Source: Mycobacterium sp. IDR2000157661 (GTDB taxonomy: Bacteria > Actinomycetota > Actinomycetes > Mycobacteriales > Mycobacteriaceae). From it: a stretch of DNA of 64,000 nucleotides. Position 1 is the first letter of the stretch. Every line of letters starts with the position of its first letter. A program made the position numbers and the translations under genes. The stretch covers positions 1,674,001 through 1,738,000 of the forward strand of contig NZ_CP081006.1 of the NCBI RefSeq assembly GCF_022317005.1. Reading direction: 5' to 3'. This document shows positions 13,702 to 24,127 of the stretch, one piece after another. The notes beneath the pieces were generated by a model. The model did not search any database. It worked only from the letters and a program-made list of their open reading frames with translations, and had not been told where the DNA came from.

Positions 13702-15783
13702 ATGGCGCTCGTGCCGCTCAACCTGCTCGTGACCCACGACGGAAAGTCGAAGCGTCAACACCTGACGTGTCTGTACAAGTGCGGTGACGCCTGCAACAAG
13801 CCGGTGCCCAACAAGAGCGACAACGAGTACTTCGGCGACATCGCCAAGTCGCTGTCGCGGCGGGCCGCGCTGAAGGCCGGTGGCGTCGCGGTCCTCGCGG
13901 TCGGCGCCGGTTCAGTCCTGGCGGCGTGCGGCAGCGAGGACCAACCGGCCGCCACCACGACCACGACGGACGCCCCGGCCGAGACGCCGCCGGGCATGAG
14001 ATTCCCCTCGGTGGCACCCAACAGCGAGGACTCCGTCGTCATCCCCGAGGGCTACCAGCAGGCGGTGGTGATCAGCTGGGGCGATCCCGTCCTCGAGGGT
14101 GCGCCGAGGTTCGACGTCACCAACCAGACCGGCGCCGCGCAGCGCGGGCAGTTCGGCTTCAACAACGACTTCGCCGGACTGCTGCCGATACCCGACCAGC
14201 AGAACCGCTTCCTGCTGGTGACCAACTTCGAGTACGTCGACCCCGTCTTCATGTTCCCCGGCTACAACGCCGACGCACCCACCCGCGTGCAGTTCGACGT
14301 CGAGATCGCGGCCGTCGGCATGGGCGTCGTCGAGGTCGAACGCACACCGAAGGGCCTGCGGCCGGTGATGGGGCGCTACAACCGCCGCGTCACCGCCGAC
14401 ACCCCGATGACGCTGACCGGTCCGGCCGCAGGAACGGACTTCGTCAAGACCGCGGCCGACCCGGCCGGCCGCACCGTCGCGGGCACGTTCGCAAACTGTG
14501 CGGGCGGCGTAACCCCCTGGGGCACAGTGCTTTCCGGCGAGGAGAACTTCCAGGACTACTTCGGCGCCGCCGAGGGCGCCCCGGCGCCGAGCCCCGTCGA
14601 CGCCGACCGTCGCGACCGCTACGGCATCTCCGCCGAACCGTCGACCCTGGGGTGGGAGACGTTCGACCCGCGCTTCGACCTGGTGGCCACCCCCAACGAG
14701 CCCAACCGGTTCGGCTACGTCGTCGAACTCAACCCGTGGGACCCGAACTCGATGCCCGTCAAGCACTCGGCGATGGGCCGGCTCAAGCACGAAGGCGCCA
14801 ACATCTACGTCACCGACGACGGCACCGTCGTCGCCTACACCGGCGACGACGAGCGCTTCGACTACATGTACAAGTTCGTGTCGAGCAAGAAGATGCGGCC
14901 CGGCGGCCAGGCCGGCGGCGATCCCGAGGCGATGGCGCACAACATGACCGTGCTCGACGAGGGCACGCTATATGTCGCCAAGCTCTCCAGCGACATCCCG
15001 GCCAACGAGATCGACGGCTCGGGCGAGCTGCCGTCGAAGGGGTCGTTCAGCGGCACCGGCACGTGGCTGCCGCTGCTGCGCTCGGGCCCGGACGGGCAGG
15101 CCGAGTCGCTGGTCGACGGAATCTCGGCCCAGGAGGTCGCGGTGTTCACCCGGATGGCCGCCGACAAAGCCGGCGCCACCAAGATGGATCGCCCCGAGGA
15201 CTTCGAGGCCGACCCCAAGACCGGCAAGGTCTACGTCGCACTGACCAACAACGACGAGCGCGGTGCGCCAGGGGAAGCCCCGCCCGATGCGGCCAACCCC
15301 CGCAACGACAACAAGAGCGGCCAGGTCCTCGAGATCACCGACAACCACGCCGGTACCGACTTCACCTGGGACCTGCTGCTGGTCTGCGGCGACCCGGCGG
15401 CGGCCGACACCTACTTCGCCGGCTTCGACAAGACCAAGGTCAGTCCGATCTCCTGCCCGGACAACCTCGCCTTCGACAGACACGGAAACCTCTGGATCTC
15501 CACCGACGGCAACGCGCTCGACTCCAACGACGGGTTGTTCGCCGTCGCGCTGGACGGGCCGAACCGCGGCGAGACCAAACAGTTCCTCACCGTGCCGCTC
15601 GGCGCCGAGACCTGCGGGCCGATCGTCACCGACGACCTGGTGATGGTGGCGGTCCAGCACCCGGGCGAGAACGACGACAACAGCATCGACGACCCCCTCT
15701 CGCGCTGGCCCGAGGGCGGCAACGGCACGGCGCGGCCGTCAATGGTGGCGGTGTGGCGAGCCGACGGACGGATTGGCCTCTGA
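13702..15783 (+). CDS. phoX: PhoX-family alkaline phosphatase, Tat-exported lipoprotein
   Basis: A 693-residue secreted phosphatase of the PhoX (DUF839) family, which releases phosphate from organic esters using iron and calcium cofactors. An N-terminal leader of about 50 residues precedes a twin-arginine motif (SLSRRAALKAGG). A hydrophobic stretch ends in a lipobox (VLAACGS), so the mature protein is probably lipid-anchored outside the cell. The catalytic domain contains family motifs such as CAGGVTPWGTVLSGEENF, GRLKHEGANIYV and SCPDNLAFDRHGNLWISTDG. GGAAGG lies upstream of the ATG. I do not recall it in this location in M. tuberculosis. Confidence 0.92.
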   Translation: MALVPLNLLVTHDGKSKRQHLTCLYKCGDACNKPVPNKSDNEYFGDIAKSLSRRAALKAGGVAVLAVGAGSVLAACGSEDQPAATTTTTDAPAETPPGMRFPSVAPNSEDSVVIPEGYQQAVVISWGDPVLEGAPRFDVTNQTGAAQRGQFGFNNDFAGLLPIPDQQNRFLLVTNFEYVDPVFMFPGYNADAPTRVQFDVEIAAVGMGVVEVERTPKGLRPVMGRYNRRVTADTPMTLTGPAAGTDFVKTAADPAGRTVAGTFANCAGGVTPWGTVLSGEENFQDYFGAAEGAPAPSPVDADRRDRYGISAEPSTLGWETFDPRFDLVATPNEPNRFGYVVELNPWDPNSMPVKHSAMGRLKHEGANIYVTDDGTVVAYTGDDERFDYMYKFVSSKKMRPGGQAGGDPEAMAHNMTVLDEGTLYVAKLSSDIPANEIDGSGELPSKGSFSGTGTWLPLLRSGPDGQAESLVDGISAQEVAVFTRMAADKAGATKMDRPEDFEADPKTGKVYVALTNNDERGAPGEAPPDAANPRNDNKSGQVLEITDNHAGTDFTWDLLLVCGDPAAADTYFAGFDKTKVSPISCPDNLAFDRHGNLWISTDGNALDSNDGLFAVALDGPNRGETKQFLTVPLGAETCGPIVTDDLVMVAVQHPGENDDNSIDDPLSRWPEGGNGTARPSMVAVWRADGRIGL

Positions 15784-15805
15784 GCAGAAGGGGAATGACG
15801 GATCG

Positions 15806-16606
15806 GTGAGCCAACCGATCCGCATCGGCGTGCAACTGCAGCCGCAGCACTCCCCGCAGTACAGTCACCTGCGCGACGCCGTCCGGCGCTGTGAGGACAT
15901 CGGCGTCGACGTGGCGTTCAACTGGGACCACTTCTTCCCGCTCTACGGTGACCCCGACGGGGCGCACTACGAGTGCTGGACGATGCTGGGGGCCTGGGCC
16001 GAGCAGACGTCGCGCATCGAGATCGGCGCGCTGGTGACCTGCAACTCGTATCGCAACCCCGAACTCCTCGCCGACATGGCGCGCACCGTCGATCACATCA
16101 GCGACGGCCGGCTCATCCTGGGCATCGGGTCGGGCTGGAAGCAGAAGGACTATGACGAGTACGGCTACGAGTTCGGCACGGCGGGCAGCAGGCTCGACGA
16201 CCTCGCCGCGGCGATGCCGCGCATCACGTCGCGGCTGGCCAAGCTCAATCCACCGCCGATCCGCGACATCCCCCTCCTCATCGGCGGCGGCGGCGAGCGC
16301 AAGACGCTGCGGCTGGTCGCCGAGCACAGCGACATCTGGCACAGCTTCGCCGACAGCAGCGACTACCCCCGCAAGGCCGAGGTCCTCGCCGGACACTGCG
16401 CCGCCGTCGGTCGCGACCCGGACGCCATCGAGCGCTCCGCCGGGGTTTCGGGCAAGACGCTCGACGAGTTGACGGCCGAGGCCGACGCGCTCGCGAATCT
16501 GGGTGTCACGTTGCTGACGGTCGGCGTCAACGGCCCGGCGTACGACCTCTCCGAAGCGGAGGCGTTGTGCCGCTGGCGCGACCGCCGTGGAACCGGCGGT
16601 GGGTGA
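15806..16606 (+). CDS. LLM-class F420-dependent oxidoreductase
   Basis: A 266-residue luciferase-like TIM-barrel oxidoreductase (Rv0044c family) that probably uses coenzyme F420. Motifs include FNWDHFFPLYGDPDG near the N-terminus, ALVTCNSYRNPELLADMARTVD and the phosphate-binding LILGIGSGWK. The conserved start VSQPIRIGVQLQPQHSP supports the GTG at 15806. It begins 22 nt after phoX on the same strand. The substrate is unknown. Confidence 0.9.
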   Translation: MSQPIRIGVQLQPQHSPQYSHLRDAVRRCEDIGVDVAFNWDHFFPLYGDPDGAHYECWTMLGAWAEQTSRIEIGALVTCNSYRNPELLADMARTVDHISDGRLILGIGSGWKQKDYDEYGYEFGTAGSRLDDLAAAMPRITSRLAKLNPPPIRDIPLLIGGGGERKTLRLVAEHSDIWHSFADSSDYPRKAEVLAGHCAAVGRDPDAIERSAGVSGKTLDELTAEADALANLGVTLLTVGVNGPAYDLSEAEALCRWRDRRGTGGG

Positions 16607-16687
16607 ACCCGCGTAGGCCTTCCGGTGGCGTGGGCGGCGTGAGAGACTGGCGGCGCACCGTGCACGTAGGGGAAGAGCGATCCCACC

Positions 16688-17365
16688 ATGCCCAAGAAGT
16701 ATGGGGTCAAGGAGAAAGACCTTGTGGTCGCGCATGTGTGCGATCTGATCCTGACGGGCAAGCTGCAGTCCGGCGACCGGGTGGACCGCAACGAGATCGC
16801 CCACGAGCTCGGGTTATCGCGGGTGCCGATCCAGGAGGCCGTCGTGCAACTGGAACACGACGGCATCCTGTCCACCCGGTACCACCGCGGAGCCTTCGTG
16901 GAACGGTTCGACGCCGGGGTCCTGCGTGAGCACCACGAGCTGTACGGCGTGTTGACCAGCGTGGCCGCGGCCCGCGCGGCGACCGCGGCCGATCCCCGCT
17001 TCATCGACAGGCTGGCCGGGCTGATGGGCGTCATCCGCAACGCCAGGGACGCCCGCGCGTTCCAGGAGACCGCGTGGGCGTACCGGGCCGCGATCAACGA
17101 CGAGTACGCCGGGCCGCGGTTGGCCGCGATGATCCGGGCGTCGCAGTCATTCATCCCCCGGACGTTCTGGGTGGCCTACCAGCGCAACATCGACGAGCTG
17201 CTGCCGATGTACGAAGCGGAGACCGCGGCCATTCAGCGGGGCGACACCGAGGGCGCGCGGCGGGCCTGCGTCGAGCGCGCCGACGCGATGGGCCGCATCA
17301 TGCTGGCCGAACTGGTGCGTCGCGGCGTGATGCAGGCGGCGGGCGCACCGTCGCGCGCCTTCTGA
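16688..17365 (+). CDS. GntR-family transcriptional regulator (FCD type)
   Basis: A 225-residue regulator. The N-terminal winged helix (about residues 8-75) contains [23 protein letters not shown], and an all-helical FCD-type ligand domain follows. It corresponds to Rv0043c by order and similarity. The effector is unknown. It lies between the F420-type oxidoreductase and a MarR gene on the same strand, so it may regulate the oxidoreductase. Confidence 0.9.
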   Translation: MPKKYGVKEKDLVVAHVCDLILTGKLQSGDRVDRNEIAHELGLSRVPIQEAVVQLEHDGILSTRYHRGAFVERFDAGVLREHHELYGVLTSVAAARAATAADPRFIDRLAGLMGVIRNARDARAFQETAWAYRAAINDEYAGPRLAAMIRASQSFIPRTFWVAYQRNIDELLPMYEAETAAIQRGDTEGARRACVERADAMGRIMLAELVRRGVMQAAGAPSRAF

Positions 17366-17435
17366 ATCGGCGCATCCGTTCGCAGCAGCGACGATTCACG
17401 TGACCGTCATTCCAACATGGCAGGACCAGACAGGT

Positions 17436-17441
17436 TAGACT
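17436..17441 (+). promoter_or_regulatory. -10 element of the MarR gene (leaderless)
   Basis: TAGACT ends 9 nt before the ATG at 17451 and no Shine-Dalgarno sequence is present. Flanking GCAGG/CCTGC copies could form a small operator. Confidence 0.5.
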
Positions 17442-17450
17442 GCCTGCATT

Positions 17451-17897
17451 ATGGTGGAGGTCGAGCCGCAGGTCGCTGCACTGGCGGGGGAGCTGCAACG
17501 GGTGTTGTCCCGGGTGTTCTCCGTGCTGCGCCGCAGTGACAACTCGAACCGCGGCGAGACCGGTGACCTCACCTTGGCCCAGCTGTCGATCCTGCTGACG
17601 CTGCTGGAGCAGGGGCCGATCCGGATGACGGACCTCGCCGCGCACGAGCGAGTGCGGACTCCCACCACTACCGTGGCGATCCGCCGGCTGGAGAAGCTGG
17701 GGCTGGTCAAGCGCTCTCGCGACCCATCCGACCTGCGCGCAGTGCTGGTCGAGATCACCCCGGAGGGGCTGGCCCAGCACCAGGAGGCACTGGCCGCCCG
17801 GCGCGCTCACCTGGCCACACTCATGGCGAAGCTGGGCCCCGAGGACCTCGAGACGCTGACCAAGGCGCTCGGTCCGCTGGAGCGCATCGCCGAATAG
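17451..17897 (+). CDS. MarR-family transcriptional regulator
   Basis: A 148-residue winged-helix regulator (Rv0042c family). The recognition region is IRMTDLAAHERVRTPTTTVAIRRLEKLGLVKRSRDPSDLRAVLVEITPEG, with the conserved D-x-R wing, flanked by dimerisation helices. The ligand is unknown. It converges with the glucosylglycerate hydrolase gene, the stop codons being 6 nt apart. Its transcript is probably leaderless. Confidence 0.92.
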   Translation: MVEVEPQVAALAGELQRVLSRVFSVLRRSDNSNRGETGDLTLAQLSILLTLLEQGPIRMTDLAAHERVRTPTTTVAIRRLEKLGLVKRSRDPSDLRAVLVEITPEGLAQHQEALAARRAHLATLMAKLGPEDLETLTKALGPLERIAE

Positions 17898-17903
17898 CCG
17901 AAG

Positions 17904-19244
17904 TCAGCCCAGCCAGTCCAACACCGCCGCCGCGGTCCAGGACTGCTGCATGCTGCCCAGCGGCTCGCCGGTGAACGGTTCGTAGTACTCGGCGAACGCG
18001 CCGTCGCTGGCCTGACGCAGACCCTCCTGCCGCAGCAGCCGGGACCGCTCGGCCCAGCCGCGGCGGGCGAAGCACCAGGAGAACAGCCACGTCATGACCG
18101 GCCACACCGGGCCCCGCCAGTACTCGCGTGGGCGAAAGTCGCGCGACACCGGAGATGTCGAGGGGATGCACGCGTATTTCAGGTCGGGGTGCGCGCAGAA
18201 CCGGGGACCCTCGAGCAGTTTGACCAACGCCCGCTCCCTGTCGTGCGGTAGGCCGCCGCACAACAGCGGTGCGAACTGCGCGACGGTCTCGGTCGCCACC
18301 CAGTCGCCGGTGCGTACGTCGAAATCCCTTGCGGCTCCTGTTCTTTCGTCGGCGGTGTCGACGACGCCCTGCCGGAACCGCTTGCCCCATTCATAGAGAT
18401 CGCGCACGTCGGCGCTGGGGCGGCGGTAGTCCTCGCCGATCTCGGCCAGCACGTCGCACGCCACCGAGAAGATGGCCGAGACGAAGACGTCCTCCACCGC
18501 GAAGCTCATCACCTTCGGCAGCAGCTCGTCGTCGTAGCGCGCCGACTTCATCTCCTCGAGCAGCCACAGGTAGCGGTCGTACTCGACGTCGGTCGGCCGC
18601 TGGCTGGCGTCGGTGACGATCGCGATGTCCTCGCGCTGGTATTCGGGCACGTTGCCCGGAATCACCTTGGCGTAGGCGCTGTCCCAGCGTGGCGAGTTGT
18701 CCATCCCCGACTCCCAGCCGTGGTACAGCGTCACCCTGCCGTGCTCGTTGGGGTCGCGCGCCTCGGCGAGCCAGCGGTGCCAACTGACCAACTCGTCCCA
18801 GCGCCGGTCGATGAACGCCTCGGCCACCGAACGGGTGGACCGGCCGCGGGTCTGGGCCTGGTCGAGGATGCGCTGCACCGCGATCGCGTGCACCGGCGGC
18901 TGGGTGATGCCGGAGGTGTGCCGGTTATGCGGCGCGTGCGCGGCCAGCGCCGAGGTGGCCCACCGGGCCGGACCCGGGAAGTAGCCGTCGACTCCGTTGG
19001 CGAACACGATGTGCGGGATCATGCCGTTGGTCCACTGCGCCGACAGCAGCGTATCGAGTTCGACGACGGCGCGCTCGACGCTCAGCGGCGCCAGGCCGAT
19101 CGCCACGAACGCCGCGTCCCAGCTCCACATGTGCGGGTAGAGCAGCGGGGCCGCGGTCGTCATGGTGCCCAGGTCGTTGCCCCGCAGCAGATAGGCGGCG
19201 CGGGCCGCCAGCTGGGTCGGGGCGAACGTCGGATCGAGGGGCAT
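17904..19244 (-). CDS. ggh: Glucosylglycerate hydrolase (GH63)
   Basis: An inverting glycosidase that splits glucosylglycerate into glucose and glycerate. Fast-growing mycobacteria use it to mobilise this solute after nitrogen stress. From the ATG at 19244 the protein is 446 residues long. The acid and base candidates fall at Asp182 (in GMDNSPRWDSA) and Glu419 (in FAEYYEPFTGEP), the same numbers I recall for the M. hassiacum enzyme; this supports that start over an ATG at 19256. The (α/α)6-barrel motifs include YPHMWSWDAAF and YWRGPVWPVMTWL. It is transcribed alone and is absent from this locus in M. tuberculosis as I recall. Confidence 0.9.
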   Translation of the reverse strand: MPLDPTFAPTQLAARAAYLLRGNDLGTMTTAAPLLYPHMWSWDAAFVAIGLAPLSVERAVVELDTLLSAQWTNGMIPHIVFANGVDGYFPGPARWATSALAAHAPHNRHTSGITQPPVHAIAVQRILDQAQTRGRSTRSVAEAFIDRRWDELVSWHRWLAEARDPNEHGRVTLYHGWESGMDNSPRWDSAYAKVIPGNVPEYQREDIAIVTDASQRPTDVEYDRYLWLLEEMKSARYDDELLPKVMSFAVEDVFVSAIFSVACDVLAEIGEDYRRPSADVRDLYEWGKRFRQGVVDTADERTGAARDFDVRTGDWVATETVAQFAPLLCGGLPHDRERALVKLLEGPRFCAHPDLKYACIPSTSPVSRDFRPREYWRGPVWPVMTWLFSWCFARRGWAERSRLLRQEGLRQASDGAFAEYYEPFTGEPLGSMQQSWTAAAVLDWLG

Positions 19245-19285
19245 CCGTTCAATCATGCGACGCCGGCGCCCGGCGCGCAGGTCGG

Positions 19286-19291
19286 TAGGGT
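19286..19291 (+). promoter_or_regulatory. -10 element of the SDR gene (leaderless)
   Basis: TAGGGT ends 6 nt before the ATG at 19298, and there is no clear ribosome-binding site. This favours 19298 over the internal ATG at 19328. Confidence 0.5.
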
Positions 19292-19297
19292 GGACTC

Positions 19298-19996
19298 ATG
19301 CCGGATGGCGCCGCCCCGGCGGCTCGGATGCCCAGTGCTCTGATCACAGGTGCGTCGCGGGGGCTCGGATCGGCGATCGCGACGGAGTTGGCGCCGACGC
19401 ACACCCTGTTTCTGGCCGGCCGGCCGTCCGACGCGCTCGATGCGGTGGCCGCCCGGTTCGGCGCCACCACATGGCCCGTCGACCTGGCCGATGTGGACGG
19501 CATCGAGGCCGCCGTCGAGCCGATCGTCGAGCTGGACCTGCTGATCCACAACGCAGGCACCGCTCACCCGGCGCGGGTCGGCGAATCGACCGTCGCGCAG
19601 TGGCGTGACACCATGCAGGTGAACCTCATCGGCGCGGTCGCGCTCACGCTCGCGTTGCTGCCCGCACTGCGCGCCGCTCGCGGTCACGTGCTGTTCGTCA
19701 ACTCCGGCTCCGGGATCAACGCCTCACCGGGGCTCGCGTCGTACTCGGCGAGCAAGTTCGCGCTGCGCTCGTTCGCCGATTCGCTGCGAGCCGACGAGCC
19801 GTCGCTGCGGGTGACGTCGGTGCACCCCGGCCGCATCGCCACCGAGATGCAGGAGGGGCTGGTCGCCTACGAGGGCGGCGAGTACGACCCCGCGCGGTTC
19901 CTCAGCCCCGAGTCGGTGGCCAAGGTGATCGCCGATGCGGTGCACACCCCGCCGGACGCTCACGTGCACGAGGTGATCGTGCGCCCGCGCCGGTGA
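19298..19996 (+). CDS. Short-chain dehydrogenase/reductase
   Basis: A 232-residue classical SDR. The cofactor-binding motif is TGASRGLG (about residues 18-25), followed by HNAG, a serine in VNSGSGINASPG and the catalytic YSASK. A PGRIATEM segment follows, as is usual. NADP(H) use is suggested by the arginine in the glycine-rich loop. The substrate is unknown. It diverges from the glucosylglycerate hydrolase and converges with leuS, the stops being 13 nt apart. Confidence 0.9.
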   Translation: MPDGAAPAARMPSALITGASRGLGSAIATELAPTHTLFLAGRPSDALDAVAARFGATTWPVDLADVDGIEAAVEPIVELDLLIHNAGTAHPARVGESTVAQWRDTMQVNLIGAVALTLALLPALRAARGHVLFVNSGSGINASPGLASYSASKFALRSFADSLRADEPSLRVTSVHPGRIATEMQEGLVAYEGGEYDPARFLSPESVAKVIADAVHTPPDAHVHEVIVRPRR

Positions 19997-20009
19997 CGAC
20001 TCGCCGCGC

Positions 20010-22871
20010 CTAGATCACGATGTTGACCAGGCGGCCGGCCACCACGATCACCTTCTTGGGCGTGGCCCCGTTGATGAACGCCTGCACCTTCTCGTCGGCC
20101 AGTGCGGCGGCCTCCAGCGCGTCCACGGGCGCATCGGCGGCCACCGTGACCCGGCCGCGGACCTTGCCGTTGACCTGGACCGGATACTCGACAGTGTCCT
20201 CCACCAGGTACTGCTCGTCGGCGACGGGGAACGGACCGTGCGCCAGTGACGTGTCATGGCCCAGCCGCCGCCACAGTTCCTCCGCCAGATGCGGGGCCAG
20301 CGGCGCCACCATCAGCACCAGCGGTTCGAGCGCCGCGCGGGCCGCAACGCCCTGCTTGGTCAGGTGGTTCGTGTACTCGATGAGCTTGGCCGCCGCGGTG
20401 TTGTTGCGCAGATTCCGGTAATCGTCGGACACACCGGCGATGGTGCGGTGCAACAACTTCAGCGTATCGGTGTCGAGCGCATCGTCAGTGGCGCCCGCCG
20501 CCCCGGTGTCTTCGTTCACCACCAGCCGCCATACCCGTTGCAGGAACCGGTGCGCGCCGACCACGTCCTTGGTCGCCCACGGTCGCGACGCCTCCAGCGG
20601 ACCCATCGACATCTCGTAGACCCGCAGCGTGTCGGCGCCGTAGTTGTCGCAGATCTCGTCGGGCGACACCGAGTTCTTCAGGCTCTTGCCGATCTTGCCG
20701 AACTCCTGGAACACCTCTATTTCTGGGCGATCCTCGCCGTCGGGGCCGGGCCAGAAGAACTTCCCCTGCCGCTCAACGACTTCGGCCGCCGGCACGTAGG
20801 CGCCCCGCGAGTCGGTGTAGGCGAACGCCTGGATGTAGCCCTGGTTCACCAGCCGCCGGTACGGCTCGCGCGAGCTGATGTGGCCCAGGTCGTAGAGCAC
20901 CTTGTGCCAGAACCGCGAATACAGCAGGTGCAGCACAGCGTGCTCGACCCCACCGACATAGAGGTCCACCCCGCCGGGGTCCTGTGCGCCGTGCTCAGCC
21001 GGCCGCGGACCCATCCAATACGCCTCGTTCTCCTTGGCGCACAACTCTTCCTTGTTGTACGGGTCGGTGTAGCGCAGCTCGTACCAGGAGCTGCCCGCCC
21101 ATTGCGGCATCACATTGGTGTCGCGGGTGTAGGGCTTGAAGCCGTCACCCAGGTCCAGTTCGACGTGCACCCAGTCGGTGGCCTTGCCCAGCGGCGGCGA
21201 CGGCTCGCTGCCCGCGTCGTCGGGATCGAACAGCACCGGCGAGTAGTCGGGCACATCCGGAAGCTCGACGGGCAGGGCCGATTCCGGCAGCGGGTGCGCG
21301 CGGCCGTCGGCGTCGTAGACGATGGGAAACGGCTCACCCCAATACCGTTGGCGCGCGAACAGCCAATCGCGCAGCTTGTATTCGACGCGCGCGCGCCCGC
21401 GGCCGTCGGCCTCCAGGCGCGCGGTGATCGCCTCCTTGGCCCCGGCGACGGTCATGCCGTCGAGGAACCCGGAATTGATGACCTCCCCGTCGCCGGTGTA
21501 GGCGCCTTCGGCCACGTCACCGCCGGCGACCGTGGCAACGATCGGCAACCCGAACTCGGTGGCGAACTCCCAGTCGCGCTGGTCGCCCCCGGGGACCGCC
21601 ATGATCGCCCCGGTGCCGTAGCCCACCAGCACGTAGTCGGCGATGAACACCGGAATGCGTTCGTCGTTGACGGGATTGACCGCATAGGCGCCCAGGAACA
21701 CCCCCGTCTTGGTCCTGTTCTCCTGCCGCTCCAGGTCCGATTTGGCAGCGATGGCCGCCCGATAGGAGGCCACCGCCTCGGCGGGGGTGGCCGCGCCGTT
21801 GGTCCATCGCGCGTCGACGCCTGCGGGCCACTCGTCGGCGACCAACCGGTCGACCAGTTCGTGCTCGGGAGCCAACACCAGGTAGGTCGCACCGAACAGC
21901 GTGTCGGGGCGGGTGGTGAACACCTCGACGTTCGCGCCGGGCGCCGATTCGGGCGCGAAGAACACGGTGGCGCCGGTAGAGCGCCCAATCCAGTTGCGCT
22001 GCATGGTCTTGACCTTTTCGGGCCAGTCCAGCACATCCAGGTCGTCGAGCAGCCGGTCGGAATACGCGGTGATCCGCATCATCCACTGCCGCAGCCGCTT
22101 CCGGAACACCGGGAAGTTACCGCGCTCACTGCGGCCGTCAGAGGTGACCTCCTCGTTGGCCAACACCGTGCCGAGCCCTGGACACCAGTTCACCATCGAG
22201 TCGGCGCGATACACCAGCCGATGCCCGTCGACCACGTCGGCCCGCTCTCCCGACGACAGCGACGACCACGTCCGTCCATCGGCCAAAGTGCGTGCACCCG
22301 AGTCGAACTCGGTCACCAGCTCGGTTATCGGCCTCGCCTTCTGCACGGCGGGGTCGAACCAGGCGTTGTAGATCTGCAGAAAGATCCACTGCGTCCACTT
22401 GTAGTAGTCGACGTCGGTGGTCGAGAAGCTGCGGCGGTTGTCGTGGCCGAAGCCCAGCCGGCCCAGCTGGCGCCGGAAGTTGACGATGTTGGCTTCGGTA
22501 CGGATCCGCGGATGCGTACCGGTCTGGATCGCGTACTGCTCGGCGGGCAGACCGAATGCGTCGAAACCCAAGGCGTGCAACACATTACGGCCAGTCATCC
22601 GATAGAACCGGGCGTAGACATCGGTGGCGATGTAACCGAGCGGGTGGCCGACGTGCAGGCCCTCCCCGGACGGGTAGGGGAACATGTCCTGGACGAACAT
22701 CTTGTCGGCGGGCACCGGGGCGCCGTCGGACGGCGCCAACGACCCGACCGGGTTAGGCACGTCGAACGTCCCCGACTGCGCCCACCGCTGCTGCCAGTCG
22801 CGCTCGATCTGCCCGGCCAGCTCCGCTGTATAGCGGTGCTGCGGGGTGTCGGTGCTCGGCGCTTCTGTCAC
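20010..22871 (-). CDS. leuS: Leucyl-tRNA synthetase
   Basis: Class I synthetase that charges tRNA-Leu, with an editing domain against mischarged products. The 953-residue protein has the HIGH-type motif in [19 protein letters not shown], the connective editing domain ([20 protein letters not shown]) and the KMSKS-type loop as [13 protein letters not shown]. The C-terminal anticodon domain ends at [11 protein letters not shown]. The GTG start at 22871 (VTEAPSTDT) sits 6 nt after a -10 element, so the mRNA is probably leaderless. It diverges from the Mtc28-like gene. Confidence 0.98.
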   Translation of the reverse strand: MTEAPSTDTPQHRYTAELAGQIERDWQQRWAQSGTFDVPNPVGSLAPSDGAPVPADKMFVQDMFPYPSGEGLHVGHPLGYIATDVYARFYRMTGRNVLHALGFDAFGLPAEQYAIQTGTHPRIRTEANIVNFRRQLGRLGFGHDNRRSFSTTDVDYYKWTQWIFLQIYNAWFDPAVQKARPITELVTEFDSGARTLADGRTWSSLSSGERADVVDGHRLVYRADSMVNWCPGLGTVLANEEVTSDGRSERGNFPVFRKRLRQWMMRITAYSDRLLDDLDVLDWPEKVKTMQRNWIGRSTGATVFFAPESAPGANVEVFTTRPDTLFGATYLVLAPEHELVDRLVADEWPAGVDARWTNGAATPAEAVASYRAAIAAKSDLERQENRTKTGVFLGAYAVNPVNDERIPVFIADYVLVGYGTGAIMAVPGGDQRDWEFATEFGLPIVATVAGGDVAEGAYTGDGEVINSGFLDGMTVAGAKEAITARLEADGRGRARVEYKLRDWLFARQRYWGEPFPIVYDADGRAHPLPESALPVELPDVPDYSPVLFDPDDAGSEPSPPLGKATDWVHVELDLGDGFKPYTRDTNVMPQWAGSSWYELRYTDPYNKEELCAKENEAYWMGPRPAEHGAQDPGGVDLYVGGVEHAVLHLLYSRFWHKVLYDLGHISSREPYRRLVNQGYIQAFAYTDSRGAYVPAAEVVERQGKFFWPGPDGEDRPEIEVFQEFGKIGKSLKNSVSPDEICDNYGADTLRVYEMSMGPLEASRPWATKDVVGAHRFLQRVWRLVVNEDTGAAGATDDALDTDTLKLLHRTIAGVSDDYRNLRNNTAAAKLIEYTNHLTKQGVAARAALEPLVLMVAPLAPHLAEELWRRLGHDTSLAHGPFPVADEQYLVEDTVEYPVQVNGKVRGRVTVAADAPVDALEAAALADEKVQAFINGATPKKVIVVAGRLVNIVI

Positions 22872-22877
22872 GTGAAC

Positions 22878-22883
22878 AGGGTA
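22878..22883 (-). promoter_or_regulatory. -10 element of leuS (leaderless)
   Basis: TACCCT on the minus strand ends 6 nt before the GTG at 22871, placing the transcript start on the start codon. Confidence 0.5.
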
Positions 22884-23071
22884 TAAGCACCGCGATCGTG
22901 CTCCTCCGCGAGCGGGGTGGCCGGCTGGCCCGGCCACGGGTTGATATCGGTTCCGTTGCGGGGATGTCAGAACACGGTTGCAGGTCGGTCCCGGCCCTGG
23001 TGGCGCGTCTCGGCCGCTGGTTATGGTCGGCGCCTGACCCAAACCCGTGCAGTTCGGAAGGACCGACGCTG

Positions 23072-24049
23072 ATGATCGAGATCGCCCCGCGCTGGCGGAT
23101 TCTGGCTGCCGGTGCGGCCACCGCGACAGCCGGCGTCCTCGGCTTCGCCGGCACGACCGCATCGGCCGAGCCCCTGTCCCCGCTCCCACCGCAGCCCGCC
23201 CCGGCCACCGTCACCCAGACCGTCACAGTGGCCCCGCAGGCACTGACCGGCGTCGCGCCCGCGGCCGTCGCACCCGCCGCCGCGCCCGTCGCCCAGGCGC
23301 CCACCGCCGTCGCCCCCGGCCTCGCACCCGCGGCTCTCCCGCCCGCGGCCGTCCCACCCGCGGCCGGCGCACCCGCCGCCGTTGCGCCCGTCGCCCAGGT
23401 GCCCGCTATCCAGCCCGCGCGGTCGGGCACTCTGACCGAGTTCTTCGAGTCCAAAGGCGTCCGGCTCGAACCGCAGTCCAGCCGCGACTTCAAGGCGCTC
23501 AACATCGTGCTGCCGATGCCCCGGGGCTGGGCGCACGTTCCCGACCCCAACGTGCCCGACGCCTTCGCCGTGATCGCCGACCGGGTCGGCGGCAACGGGC
23601 TGTACACCTCGAACGCCCAGGTGGTGGTGTACAAGCTGGTCGGCGACTTCGAACCCGACGAGGCCATCAGCCACGGTTTCGTCGACAGCCAGCAGCTGCC
23701 GGCCTGGCGGTCCACCGACGCCTCGCTGGCCCAGTTCGGTGGCATGCCGTCGGCGCTGATCGAGGGCACCTACCGCGACAACGCGATGACGCTGAACACC
23801 TCGCGCCGCCACGTCATCGCGACCGCAGGGCCCGACCGATACCTGGTGTCGCTGGCGGTGACCACCAGCCTCGACCAGGTCGTGCCCGCCGCGGACGCCA
23901 CCGACGCGATCGTCAACGGCTTCCGGGTGAGCGTCCCCGCACCGCCGGGTGCGACTCCCCCGCCACCACCGGCCCCGGCCACCGCCCCCGCCGCGCCGGC
24001 CGCACCGGTCGCGTCCGCGGCGCCCCAGCTTCTGGGCCTACCGGGATAG
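23072..24049 (+). CDS. Secreted proline-rich antigen, Mtc28/LpqN-like
   Basis: A 325-residue exported protein similar to M. tuberculosis Mtc28 (Rv0040c). A signal peptide at residues 1-32 ends in GTTASA-EP. An Ala/Pro-rich region of about 85 residues follows, then an LpqN/LpqT-like domain ([16 protein letters not shown]… to [11 protein letters not shown]) and a Pro/Ala-rich tail. The function is unknown. AAGG lies upstream of the ATG; earlier in-frame codons would add a non-signal extension overlapping the leuS promoter region. A strong hairpin follows the stop codon. Confidence 0.9.
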   Translation: MIEIAPRWRILAAGAATATAGVLGFAGTTASAEPLSPLPPQPAPATVTQTVTVAPQALTGVAPAAVAPAAAPVAQAPTAVAPGLAPAALPPAAVPPAAGAPAAVAPVAQVPAIQPARSGTLTEFFESKGVRLEPQSSRDFKALNIVLPMPRGWAHVPDPNVPDAFAVIADRVGGNGLYTSNAQVVVYKLVGDFEPDEAISHGFVDSQQLPAWRSTDASLAQFGGMPSALIEGTYRDNAMTLNTSRRHVIATAGPDRYLVSLAVTTSLDQVVPAADATDAIVNGFRVSVPAPPGATPPPPPAPATAPAAPAAPVASAAPQLLGLPG

Positions 24050-24053
24050 GCAT

Positions 24054-24085
24054 GTCCCCCGGGCGAAGCCTGGCGCCCGGGGGAC
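24054..24085 (+). terminator. Perfect 12-bp stem terminator
   Basis: GTCCCCCGGGCG (24054-24065) and CGCCCGGGGGAC (24074-24085) pair perfectly around an 8-nt loop, 4 nt after the stop codon of the Mtc28-like gene. No T-tract follows. Confidence 0.8.
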
Positions 24086-24127
24086 GCCCTTCCGTTGCTC
24101 ATCGGCGCGCCTCGTATCCTGAGGCGC

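Noticed and set aside
13926..15809. 627-codon plus-strand frame inside phoX
   Set aside because: Arginine-rich frame overlapping a clearly conserved phosphatase.
20256..22886. 876-codon plus-strand open frame opposite leuS
   Set aside because: It is the antisense of leuS in a high-GC gene; the product is rich in Arg, Gly, His and Val with no domain.
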